A DNA stretch of 64,000 nucleotides, taken from NCBI GenBank assembly GCA_019054805.1, contig JAHQIY010000008.1:2651501-2715500 (forward strand), written 5' to 3'. Below the pieces are notes generated by a model. It was not told where the DNA came from. It ran no database searches and saw only the letters and a program-made list of their open reading frames with translations. Position numbers and translations under genes: made by a program. Origin of the DNA: Brachionus manjavacas. Taxonomy: Eukaryota > Rotifera > Eurotatoria > Ploima > Brachionidae. Below are positions 20,519 to 31,729 of this stretch, piece by piece (position 1 is the stretch's first letter; each line of letters opens with the position of its first letter).

Positions 20519-21784
20519 TCATTCTTGATAATCTGAATCATCAGATCTCTGACTAATATAACCAAAATCAGCACTAGGCATATTAAAGATTCCCGATTTC
20601 ATTTCCAAAACTGTGGACGTTTTGGTCAAAAATGTCGATTGCTGACTAAATTTAGACTCAAGGGGTTTCTGTTTAGGTCTTAAGTTCCAATTTAGGCAAT
20701 TTTTTAAACCTTCAAACCAATCTCTGCTCTCATCATCTCTGCTGATTGTCGGAATCGGATAACTAGACCCTTTTATCTTCAAAATATGGCCATCTTTAAT
20801 CTCGCTTATATTTTTTCCATCAATTGAACAAAACGCGCTGCCTCGAGATTCCGAATTCAAACAAATGGTTATCTCAACGTTATTTGGTAGAACAAGAGGC
20901 CGAAATGTTAGATTATGTGGACATATAGATGATAAAGTTATAGCCTGAATGCTCGGGTGGCACAATGATGCGCCAGTGGACATGGCATATGCAGTTGAAC
21001 CTGTCGGGGTCGATACAACCAAACCATCACTTTGAACCGATGTTAAATAATTATTATTGACATAAATATCCAAATTGGTAAGACAGTAGTTGGACCCACG
21101 ATTAATAACAACTTCATTCAGAGCTAAATATTCAAAACAAGTTGACTTGTCTGACTGGGTTTCCAATGTGCAGCATAGTCGGCTTCTGTGCACCAGCGGA
21201 AGTCCTCCTTTGAACGACCAATTCAAATAAGTTTCAAAATCTTCAAAATCAAACGGACTGACTTGGTCAACTAATTTGAATTATCTAAAAGTTAGAGATT
21301 ATAATTACCATAAAAATCCCAGAGATCCAAAGTTGAAAGATATGACAGGAGGGCAAAAAGTCTTGAAATTTATTTTATGAAAGTAAAATCAAAAACTGAG
21401 AGCTAGATTACCTGAAATATTGAAGAGACATAGAGTAAGGTTCCGTCACCACCAAGACATATTACCAAATCAATCGAAGACTTGTCGTTTGAGGTAAATC
21501 TTTTAATTCTTTCATTGAATTTACCGTGCTCGAGACAATAAATGTCTTCATCGCTCTTTAGATATTCTTGGGTCAGCTCCGGCTCTTCCACATAGGCATT
21601 CAAGTTCCATACCTTAGATTTAAAATTGGTTGTAGAAAAAAATTAATTGAACATTAAATTTACATGAATTAAGTAATTTATTAGATGCACAAAAGACTTT
21701 TGAATTGATTCACCTGGTCTCTTAATTAAAAGAATGTTTGACGGACTGTCTTTCCAAATTAGTTTATCTGAATCGTAGAAAGGC
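20519..21784 (-). CDS. NADK: NAD kinase, 5' part not found
   Basis: Phosphorylates NAD+ to NADP+ in the cytosol. Four exons are visible. 21784-21664 has LIWKDSPSNILLIKRPGES. 21612-21412 has DLVICLGGDGTLLYVSSIFQ, with the GGDGT catalytic motif. 21361-21309 has PPVISFNFGSLGFL. The last, from about 21261 or 21270 down to 20519, has SPFDFEDF, LALNEVVINRG, the conserved VSTPTGSTAYAMSTGAS, ICPHNLTFRPLVLP, FCSIDGKNISEI and DWFEGLKNCLNWN. This follows the order of animal NADK closely. The C-terminus has an extra Ser-rich tail of about 40 residues. Splices 1-2 and 2-3 join in frame. The 3-4 junction is one base out with either usable acceptor. The N-terminal exon(s) upstream of 21784 were not identified. 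Confidence 0.9.
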
Positions 21785-21799
21785 CTAGGTTAGAAAATT

Positions 21800-22972
21800 T
21801 TAGAAATTAAAATTTATTTGATCCAGACACGTCTTACATTATAAACACTTTATTTTCTAAAATTTAAAATAAATTCTAGTCATTTAAAATTTTAAAAAGT
21901 TAAGTATAAACTTCGAGATAGAATTTGCTTTGGGAAAAATAAAACGCACATTGTCTATTTTGAAAAACTAAAATTAGCACAACAAACAAAAATTCGAGCT
22001 AGTTATTTTTTAATAAATCAATTTTAAAATTTTCAAGTCAAACAAATGGACACCAAAATGAGAGAGACTTAAAAATCTCGTTGACTTTTTTATGTAGAAC
22101 TTCGAAAGCATGCTGACATTAAGTTCATATTTAAAACTTCCCATGGCAAAGTGGACCAAAGTAGCTTTATTATTATTTTAGGTGATACAATGAAATTTCT
22201 ACGATTTTTTGATGTATTGAACAAAATTACAAATTATGAAGTCAATCTGACAAAATGTAAAGAAATAAGGATTCAATTTATAAAAATAATTTAGTGTTTT
22301 TCCAACAAAAAGAAATAAAAACATTCTTATTAAATAAGAACAAATTCAATGCCTAAATTATCAAGTGATCGGTAAGAAATATTTTAAAGTTTAAAAACTT
22401 GTTTTTGTTAAAATTATTTAAATAAGCTGAATTTTTGTCAAGGGTCTCATTTTTAAAATAAAGATGACTCAGCTTTATTTTTTATAAATTTGTTTAAAAA
22501 GCATAAAAAATTATCTTTTTGAGATTTTTCACTGAGCATATTTGAAAATTTCTACAGATTCTTAAAACTGATTAAAGACACGAATTTTTAAGTTTTCTCA
22601 TAATCAATTTTTTAAATTTTTGACTAGATGATTGATATCTTTATTGAAAGGTCATAAAAAAATTATTTTAAAAACGAATTTCTTTTAACCATTGGTATGT
22701 TGCAAGTTGAACACAATTTTTATTCTAAATTCTGATTACCATTTAGACTATTTTTGCAGTGGCATTTACAGTTTTTTTCCAAACTTATTTTAAGTATTTG
22801 AATATTAAGTTATAGAATATTTTTGCCTGTAACCATTTTACTTTTTATATTTTTTTATTTTATTGAATTCTGATTCAAATGTATTTTTAAAATAATCTTA
22901 GTTAGTTTTTATTAAAATAGAGGCATTAAGACAGAATCAGAATAATTTTCAAATTTTTAAAAATTTCGTCAT
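21800..22972. other. AT-rich stretch upstream of NADK
   Basis: Expected to contain the missing first NADK exon(s) and promoter, but I could not recognise either. No other gene is supported. Confidence 0.45.
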
Positions 22973-22980
22973 TATTAAAA

Positions 22981-23251
22981 ACAGACTTGTTTTTAAGTCA
23001 CAAGTCTTAAGTCAAGTCAAGTCAAATCAATGACTTAATAAATCCATATTTGATACCAATAGAGTAGTTGCTTCCAAATTCATGGCCGTTGATCTTGACC
23101 TATGTGCTCTGTAAATGTAACCAAATTTAGAAAATAATTCTTTCAACTGGTCCAGATGAAACAGGTATTGATAAAAAATTTTAAGTCAAGTCATAGCTTT
23201 CACTTAAATTTTTGTGACTTAGACTTAAAAATGTGACTAGTAAACAAGTCT
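22981..23251 (-). mobile_element. Internally deleted hAT transposon
   Basis: A 271-bp element flanked by the same 8 bp, TATTAAAA, at 22973-22980 and 23252-23259, the target-site length of hAT transposons. The ends are inverted (AGACTTGTTT at 22983; AAACAAGTCT ending at 23251), with subterminal repeats of the AAGTCAAGTC type at both sides. The minus strand at about 23165-23025 encodes a piece matching the hAT C-terminal dimerisation region (SGPVERIIFSKFGY, then RSRSTAMNLEATTLLV), ending in a stop. The rest of the transposase is deleted. Confidence 0.82.
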
Positions 23252-23259
23252 TATTAAAA

Positions 23260-24620
23260 TTTGCTGTTCATTTTATTTTCAGATTTTTGAAATAAAGCTA
23301 TAAATGCAGAAATATTTGAATATTTTAAGAAAAAAATAGATAACAGATAATTTTTTGGGTAGTTTTTTTTTTTTTAATTTACAAAAATGTCTACAGAAAA
23401 CTTAAAAAAAATATCAATACTTTATTTTTTTATTTATAATTATATTTTCAAAATTTAAACGAATGGTCAAAATGATGAGTTTATGTTTAGTTTCTTAAAT
23501 AAATTTAGATTTCGAAGAAGATTTTTGTCTTAATTCTTTTTTGAATTTTGTATCAATCTATTTGTTTGATTTGTCAAATTTTTCATAGAAAAATGCATAT
23601 TAACCCGTCATTGTCATATGATAATAAATTAAATCATCATATTGATAATTAAATTAAATTGATTAATTCATAAAAAGTTTAATTATTAATTTTAATTTTG
23701 ACTAATAGTTCTCTAATCTACAACATTCCCGGATTCCTCTCCGCAACCTGTTTAAATTTTATATGACAATCAATTTTTTTTTATGACGGTTTAATCATTA
23801 ATATTACGGCTTAATATTTTTCGTTCATAGAAAATTGGATATTCTATCTTTTAGCAGACCTTAAAAGAAATTTTATAGTTATAAGATTTTATTTACAAAA
23901 ACCATAGTTGACTTTTTTTGGATATTTTATTATATTTTTGATTCAAATAATCCTATATTAATATAAATAGGCTTTTTTTTCATACTTTAATCTATCTTTG
24001 GTTTCCTAATTTCGAACTATTTCTTAGTTATTTCTATCATTAAAAATATTATATTATATTAAATTAAATAAAATAAAATTTATCTTTATTTTTTTTTGAT
24101 GTTAATCTGTAATTGCATAATTTCTAACAACTGAGCTGGAAAACCAACATACTTGTTGATTCTTAATCATTTTTATCAGTTTGCATAACACAATTTAATT
24201 TTTAATTTTAAGTAATAAAAAAATATTTAACTTCAACTCATTATTTTTTTCTATCAAATAAAATACATGATGATCAATAAAAGGATATTTTGCATGATAC
24301 AAAAAGGTGTCTTATTTTTTAAAAATTTTATTCATAAATTTTAATTACAAAAATAATTTTTTTTTTAAATGAAAAAAATTAAAAGATACCGAATGAATGA
24401 ATTTTGTAAAATATATCTCCACAAATCTTTGATCTTGCTTGAGAGAAAAAATGAGACAAAACATTGATTACCGAATAAACGATAAAAACAAATCTTTAAA
24501 ATTCCGCGAAAGCACAAGTTTCTGCAAGGAATAACTTTATAAAATATATAAAGTACTAGTTATACTAATTTACAATTTAGACTAAATAAAAAATTCTTAG
24601 ATCCTTCAAGATAATAATTT
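23260..24620. other. AT-rich region downstream of KLHL12
   Basis: No gene is supported. A patch at about 23700-23760 (CTAATAGTTCTCT, then CCCGGATTCCT) resembles one near 41857-41910, so it is likely a fragment of the same dispersed repeat. Confidence 0.5.
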
Positions 24621-24627
24621 ACATTGT

Positions 24628-27600
24628 TCAAGAGTAATTTCTGTACTTTATAATAGCAAATCCAGCATCACATCTTGCAGTTGGCATATTGGTCTTAGAT
24701 GACCAAGAATTATTCGCTTCATCGTACTCTTCAAGTGAACTTAGCAAAGACTGACCATCATATCCACCGACGACAATAATTTTTCCATGTAGCAGTGTTG
24801 CTGAGCAATAGCATCTGGGTACTGTTAGATTATTAATCATGCTCCATTGACCGGTGATAGTACTGTAAGTTTCCACAGTTGGCAAATGAATGTGACCATC
24901 GAAACCTCCACAAACAAATATTCTGTAATTTAATGCCGCACAACCAGCTCCTGATCTAGGAGTAATCATGCTCGAAATCATTGACCACGAAGAGGCATGC
25001 AAATCATATCGTTCCACCTTGAATTTTTAAATTAAATCATTGTCATTTATCAAATAAACTTAAATTTACAGATCTTAGTAAATTATAACCATCATAGCCA
25101 CCTTGAGACAAAAAAAAAATAAAAAATAAAAAATGTGTATTTTTACTTACCTATGCAATAAAGACAGTCTCCTAATGAAACTAGGCCTGCCCCCTCTCGA
25201 CCAACACTGGTCGAGTCTAACAAAGTCCATTTATCTGTATTCTGATCATAAAACTCCATTGTGGAGTGTCGGGAAGTGCCGTCGAAGCCTCCACAGACAT
25301 AAATTTTATCTTAAAAGAGTAATTGTCTGATTTTTTTAAATATTTTTAAAGCAATATTATTTACTGTTATGTACACAGACTGCAGGTAGAGCTCGTCTAA
25401 AAAGCAAAGGAGATACACTTTGCCATTGAGGATTCTCCTCAGATAAATCCAATTTTTCCACGGATTTCAAGCGAGTCTTAGTATCATAGCCTTAAATGCT
25501 TTAATTTAGATTCTATATTAAGATTCAAGAGCCGCAAATAATGTTAAAAAAGACTTCAGAATTTTAAATTTATTATAAAATATTTTTCGGATAAGACAAG
25601 AATATTTCGAATTATTACGAGACATAAAAACTGATCTCATTATTCCACACAAAAAAAAACTTTTCAATTAAAAATTTCCTAACCAAAAATTGGGTCTATT
25701 GCGTTATGTGATCACTGGTTCACATAAAAGGTGAACCAACTTACCCAACCTAAATAGGTGATCAGTTGTGTTCACTTATTAGGTGAACCAAAAATATGTG
25801 TACTAATTAATTAAATTTTTTTTCAAAATGATCACCTAAATTAAATTGTGTTCACCTAAAATGATACTTACCAAAAAAATTATGACAAAGTAAATAAAAA
25901 TTTGATTTTTAGCTTTAATAAATAGTCATCTTTTTTAAAAAATTGCAAAACTTTCGCACTAAAAATATTAAAATTACAATAAATTTTTTTTTGGCTCACC
26001 TAAAAAACAAAAAAATTAAAAAATAAATTTTGATTTTCGAAATAATTTTTTTTATACACATATTTTTGGTTCACCTAATAAGTGAACACAACTGATCACC
26101 TATTTAGGTCGGGTAAGTTGGTTCACCTTTTATGTGAACCAGTGATCACATTACGCAATAGACCCCAAAAATTTAAAATCAAGATTTTTTCATATATTTT
26201 CTTTTTTGAAACCTAAGATAAAGAATTTTTATAAAATTTTGGAAATAATTTTTAAATTTATTCTTTTTAACAGAAATTTCCAAATTTCAGTTGATTTAAC
26301 ACTAAACCCAGCTTCTAAAATTTAAAACCTCAATATCTTTTGAATGTATGAATACAATCTTATACTGAATATTTTTTTTAAGATTTCTAAGTTTCCAATT
26401 GTGTAATTACAAAGTAACTAATATTTACTTTACAAAAATTATTGTATAAATTTTTGGTATTTTTTCAACTGGGGTTCTGGATCTAAGAAACAAAAATTTA
26501 ACATCATTTAAATTTTTTTATTACAGCAAAATAGAATTTTTTTTTATAAATTCACTGCAATATTTTTCAAATGAAAAAAAAAATAGTGATCAGAAATTTG
26601 ATTATATCTTAGTTTTAGTTTTTTACAACTAGTCCTTTGGTACCAATAAATGTCAAAGAATTATTAAAAAATAAATTCCTTACTAAATGACTTAATTTCA
26701 TAAAAAAAAAATTCTGAATAAGAATATTTGCAGTTCTTGAAAGTTAAAAAAAATAAACTATTTATCATACCTCCTATAATATAAATGCATTTTCCAATCG
26801 CTGCCGAGGCAGCATAGCGTCTTTTTTTGGTCAAAGACTTAGTAAAACGAGTAAAAAATTTTCTTAAGAAAGAAATGAAAAAATTACTGGCAATATTGAC
26901 CAGTTGTTGGTTCTTGGGCAATATTTTTCCACTACATCCAATGGCTTTTGTTGGAAACCGAATCCACCGAGCATTACCAAATGTTCGTCTTTTCCAGTCC
27001 GGATCCTAAATCGTGCTCCATTCATTTCGGCGCGGCAATCAGGCCTTAAATAAAATTTCTTCGCCTCATCTAACATGTCACGACATTCAAAAGACTTTTT
27101 AATCAAGTATTCCTTGTCACAAACATCAGTCAAAAACTGAGGAGACAAAAGCGGTAAACGAACATGGCACATTAATTTTGGTAAATATTGCTCACGATTT
27201 TTTATATCATAATTAGTCCATTCAATGAGACAATTGTACACAATTTCCTCATTAGCTACCTCAATCTCATCCGATTTAATCAAATCCTCCATTTCTTTGC
27301 TTTTTAGATTCAGAAACTCGTCGCTGTTTTGAACAATTTGGGAAAAATTTTCATAAATGTATTCCTGAGTAGCATTTTTTAAATTGGTACAATTGTGCAA
27401 CTCGGCAAATGCTTTTATTCCGAGACAATTTTGAGGGTCAAGTTGATTCTTGAGAAACTCTTCGCATCCAGATCTTATCTCTTAAATTTTTTTTTTTTTT
27501 AATTTTTAAATAATTTAATTAATGTAAATTAAAACAAAAATATTACCATTTAGTTGAAGTAGTGCGGCAGAGGGTAAAATTTCTTGGACATTTTCGATGG

Positions 27601-27991
27601 TGAACGAGACTTTTTCCGAGTAGATGCAGTCGAGCAGAATCTCCATGGTTTTAGAACTAAGACCTTGCAGCTCAATCACTGGCATGTCCTTTTCTTTCAT
27701 CTAAGCAAAAAGTTGACCAAAAGATTATAATCTAGAATATGGAATTTACCTCGTTGGTAAACATGGCGCAAAAGTAATCACTGCATGCAGATAAGATAAC
27801 TAACAATGATTTAAATTAAAATAAAATAAAAAGCTTGCCCAAAAAAGAGTACCTCTATGAGCATAATATTCCTCATTGTCTACTTTTAAAATAACATCGC
27901 AAAGGATGCGATTTTTCCTCAGGTTATTTATGTTTTCAAATATAGATCTGAATGTTCGCTCGTTAAATGACCAGTGTTCGTGCAGGACCAT
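24628..27991 (-). CDS. KLHL12: KLHL12, BTB-BACK-Kelch protein, nine exons
   Basis: A substrate adaptor for the Cullin-3 ubiquitin ligase. In animals KLHL12 acts on Dishevelled and on SEC31 in COPII coats (family knowledge). Exons: 27991-27853, 27800-27751, 27700-27547, 27480-26888, 26837-26771, 25490-25365, 25309-25151, 25101-25070, 25017-24628. All splices are GT..AG, all phases agree, and the sum is 569 codons plus stop, essentially the length of human KLHL12. The BTB has [14 protein letters not shown]. The BACK starts at [18 protein letters not shown] and ends at [15 protein letters not shown]. Six Kelch repeats carry GG-F/Y-DG motifs, including [16 protein letters not shown], diagnostic for KLHL12 over other KLHLs, and end in [11 protein letters not shown]. 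Introns are 49-66 bp except intron 5 (1280 bp), which holds a MITE. Confidence 0.95.
25692..26165. mobile_element. Palindromic MITE with 8-bp target duplication
   Basis: A 474-bp element in KLHL12 intron 5. Two inverted arms of about 111 bp (25692-25802 and 26055-26165) differ at only two positions that I can see. The ends read GGGTCTATTGCG inward. CAAAAATT directly flanks both sides (25684-25691 and 26166-26173), an exact 8-bp target-site duplication suggesting the hAT (or P) superfamily. Inside the arms, TGATCAC and GGTTCAC/GTGAACC motifs recur. No coding capacity. The near-identical arms imply recent insertion and a strong hairpin in the pre-mRNA. Confidence 0.93.
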
Positions 27992-27999
27992 TTTTGAAA

Positions 28000-30590
28000 G
28001 CTAATCTATCTAGATGAATAGCAAGCTTGGCAATTTGTTTTGATGATATCTAATTGTAAATGAGGCCGGCCTTAGCAAGCACTTTGGCTGAATGAAAACC
28101 AATTGAGCATGAAAATTTGATGAATTGATAATGGCTAGTTTTATTTTCGGTGGCTCAATTACCTTTTGAGCTGAAACAGATTTATTTAGTTTGAAAAATT
28201 TTATTAAAAAAATGAGCAATAATTATGATGCTTTTTGTTGTTGCTTGCTTTTTATAATTATGGTATAATTTTTAATTTTAATAAAATATAACAATTTTAG
28301 CTTAATTTTTTCTTTGTATTTTTCTTTTCTTTCAAAATTAAGCGAATTCATATTTGGAGTGAAAATAATTCATTTCATAATTTTAGGCAAAATAATATTA
28401 AAATTTGTTAAATATTTTTTATAGTTTTTAAAATAAATCGAAAGTTAAGAATCTAATCAATTGCTTTAGTTCACAAATGTTAAAAGCAATGCTCCAATTT
28501 TCTCAAAAAATATAGCTTATTTTCTTGTCTTTTTGATTTTATTAAAATAGCTCAGACCAATTTAATTATTTTTGATTTAGATTTTGGATAAGTAAAATGG
28601 TTTTTAATTTCAAAATATTAAATTATTGTGATATTGCTAATAAGATACTTATTGAATTTGTGTTTAAAAAAATTTTAATTTTAGACGATTTTAATTCTCA
28701 TGATTATTTTAAATATTTTGGGTTTTATAAAAATAGATTATTCATAAAAGGTAGCAATAATATTCAAAATACTTTAGATACTGAATTTAGCAGTGTTTTC
28801 CGGTTTGAATTTTGGAGTTGATCATTTCTGAAAAAGTTTTTATAGAATTGCTGACACAATTTTTTGCCAATTTTTTTTTTCATCTGCTGTTTCTCTTATT
28901 TCTAATTATCGTTTCATTTTCCTGTTTTTAAAATCCTTTTTATTTCATTTAGTTACTTATTTTTTGTAGTTAAGCTCAAGCTACTGGGCATTTTCGATCG
29001 ATCAAGTGTTTTCTTTGAACAATCCATTTAAAGTTCATTTTGTAATTTATTCGAATAATTTGTTTTTTGATTATTTTGGAAGAATAAATTTTTAGAAAAA
29101 TACATTTAAATAAAAAATTAAATAATTCATTATTAATTATAAATTAAAGAATATGTACTTGAAAAGTGTTTAGCACTGTCAAAAATGAATCCAAAAGTTA
29201 ATCTGTTGGAATATTATTGAGGAAAAAAATTCAATTTGTTTTAAATAGGAGAACCATTGTTTATATTTAATAAAGAAATTATAGCTGGATTTTAGAAAAT
29301 CTATATCGTGTTTGTAAGTGTCAATTAATAAATAAAATAGGAGATCTAGAAGAGGATTTTTCAATCTATTTAAAGTTTTTTTGAAAGAAATCATCATAAA
29401 ATTCTTTAAAAATTAATTAAATTATAAAAAAAATCAAAATTATTTCGATCTTGCATTGTGATTTTTTAATTTTTTCAAGTTTTTTTGATAATTTTTTTAG
29501 ACCTTATTTAAAAAAAAAATATATTTCGTTCGAAGCGAAGGCCATGAGGTCAAAACGCATGGTAAAATCAGTTTATTTTTGTATTTAAAAAAAAATTCAA
29601 GTAATGAATTTGTCTTGGCTTGTGATTTGTGTCTTTTAAACAACTCTGATTCATAGTAGAATCAACTCTCAAGATCTGCAAATGATGTGTAAAATATCTG
29701 AATCTGATCTTATACTTAATACTTCTAATTTTTGAATTTCAAGGTTCCAATTTGATTTTAGTTCGAAATTAAAAATTGAATTTTTTTTTCAGATTTAAAA
29801 AAGTTAAAAACTTAAAAATAAAAAACCCTAAAAAAACTCAATAATTTAAATCTTTTAAATCGATTTTGAACTAAAAATTAATAGAATTTTGATGTAACTT
29901 GGATTTATACAAAATTCTGTCCCTATAAGATAAAATTAAAATTACTTTGTTTTTATATTTAAATAATTTTTTCATTTTAAAGTAGCTTACCCTTTTTTAT
30001 CAGAACCTAATATAAAAGAAATTTAAAAAATAATTTAGATTTTAATCGATCATAAAATAGCAAACTCCCGATTATCTTTGAAACTATAAAAAAGACAAAA
30101 AAAACTTTTTTACTCAATATAATCTCATTCGATACAATTAATTATTTGACGACTTAAGTGGATAAAATAAGCTTGACTTATTTCATACAGCATTGAAAGT
30201 TATCTTTTAACAATTTAAGCATAGTCAAATCCAGAATCTTAATTTTTTTGTTGAAAAAGATTTAATCTTATTTTAATAATAAAAAGAATAAATGAAATAA
30301 ATAAAAGATATGCATATATCATGATATAAAGCCAATTGAAAAAGTGGCATTTATTTTAATCTTGATAAAATTTTAAAAGGCTTCTTTAAATAAAGACATT
30401 TTTAACATTTTATTTTCACTGGGTCATGATTGATATTTAAACAATTTTCAACACAACTTAAAAAATTCTAAAAAGAATAACAAAGTATGTAATTTTTTTT
30501 TCAATTTTTGAAATAAATTATAATTTTTTAAATAAAGCTTCTTTTTTTAGCCATTTTTTCATTAATTTCTAAAATCAATCAAGAAAATTT
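28000..30590. other. AT-rich intergenic region
   Basis: Lies between the KLHL12 start (transcribed leftward) and the SDR gene (transcribed rightward), so it should hold both promoters. I see no supported gene, RNA or repeat structure. Confidence 0.5.
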
Positions 30591-30615
30591 AAAAAAATTG
30601 CAAAGAGTCGTCAAA

Positions 30616-31626
30616 ATGGTAAATTTAATGAGCTTTATAAAAAATAATCAAAAAGAGATTATTTTCGGATCAATATTGGCTTTCGGTGTTGTTTTAATCA
30701 AAAGAAAGCTACGATCATCAAATCCTCAAGTTGAATTGATTAAAAATATCAGGCTTGATGAAAAAGTCGTGATCATCACTGGTGCTAATACTGGAATAGG
30801 ATTTGAAACGGCTTTGGATCTGGCAAAACGAGGTGCAACTGTAATACTGGCATGTCGCAACATGGATAAGTCACAAAAAGCTCTGCAAAAAATTAAACGC
30901 CTAAGCGGAAATTCAAAAGTTTTCATTGAAAAGCTTGACTTAGCTAGTTTCGAGTCAATTAGAAATTTTTGCTCCAAAATTATGGCTGATTATAAGAAAA
31001 TAGATATTTTGGTAAACAATGCCGGGATAGCTTCTAGCCCGAAACTAGTCACAATGGATGGATTCGACTTACAATTACAGACTAATTATCTGGGACATTT
31101 TCTGCTCACTAGACTACTCTTGGAATCATTAAAACATTCAAGTGATTGTCGAGTAGTTAATTTAACATCCAAGTTGTATGAGACAGCATCAATACGCTGG
31201 AATGACATTAACATGAGCGAAAACTATAGCCCTATGGAAATGTATAGTCAATCTAAGCTTTGTTTAATTTTATTTACAAATTACTTGAAAGATTACTTGA
31301 GACAATTAGGTCTAGATAACATAAAAGCCTATTCAGTAAGTCCAGGATTTGTTCTGACCGAATTGAGTCGCTACAGAGAGAGGAATTTATTTTTAAAAAT
31401 TTTTAAATTCATTTTCTACCCTTTAATTTGGTATTTGCTGAGAACACCGAAACAAGGGGCTGAGTGCTCAATTTTTTGCTGCGTTAAGCCTAATCTGGTT
31501 GAACAAGAAGGCTACTATTTTAGGAATTGTGAGCCAAATAAACTTCTTTCCCATGCGGTTAACAAAAATGATAAACAAAGATTATGGAATTTGAGTGAAA
31601 ATCTACTCAAAGAGTTTTATGTTTAA
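30616..31626 (+). CDS. Retinol-dehydrogenase-like SDR, intronless
   Basis: A 336-residue classical short-chain dehydrogenase/reductase of the RDH11-14 type, NADP(H)-dependent oxidoreductases that usually act on retinoids or other lipid carbonyls at ER membranes. Visible: an N-terminal hydrophobic segment (IIFGSILAFGVVLI, residues 16-29) as membrane anchor, then VIITGANTGIG (cofactor Gly motif), ACRN after strand 2 (Arg fitting NADPH), LDLAS, ILVNNAG, NYLGHFLLT, VVNLTSKLYE (catalytic Ser) and the catalytic MYSQSK (Tyr-x3-Lys), then SPGFVLTE. The ATG at 30616 begins MVNLMSF. The gene has no intron, unlike its multi-exon neighbours, so it may be an old retrocopy that kept its frame. A polyadenylation hexamer is at 31715. 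The exact substrate cannot be told. Confidence 0.9.
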   Translation: MVNLMSFIKNNQKEIIFGSILAFGVVLIKRKLRSSNPQVELIKNIRLDEKVVIITGANTGIGFETALDLAKRGATVILACRNMDKSQKALQKIKRLSGNSKVFIEKLDLASFESIRNFCSKIMADYKKIDILVNNAGIASSPKLVTMDGFDLQLQTNYLGHFLLTRLLLESLKHSSDCRVVNLTSKLYETASIRWNDINMSENYSPMEMYSQSKLCLILFTNYLKDYLRQLGLDNIKAYSVSPGFVLTELSRYRERNLFLKIFKFIFYPLIWYLLRTPKQGAECSIFCCVKPNLVEQEGYYFRNCEPNKLLSHAVNKNDKQRLWNLSENLLKEFYV

Positions 31627-31714
31627 ACCTTTTATTTGAATTGTATTTTTTTTGAAAAATTATTTAGAAAAAAAAACAACAATTTTTATTATTTCGAGAA
31701 AATTAATTTTGCAA

Positions 31715-31720
31715 AATAAA
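31715..31720 (+). promoter_or_regulatory. SDR polyadenylation signal
   Basis: AATAAA lies 89 bp after the SDR stop codon. Given the high A+T content, position is the main support. Confidence 0.45.
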
Positions 31721-31729
31721 TAATCATTT

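Noticed and set aside
23020-23165. Whether the hAT-like segment is a host gene exon
   Set aside because: It sits inside matched terminal repeats with an 8-bp target duplication and ends in the hAT dimerisation motif, so it is transposon-derived.
28010-28219. Minus-strand 69-codon frame just upstream of KLHL12
   Set aside because: The KLHL12 start codon at 27991 fits the known protein length; this frame does not join it and has no motif.
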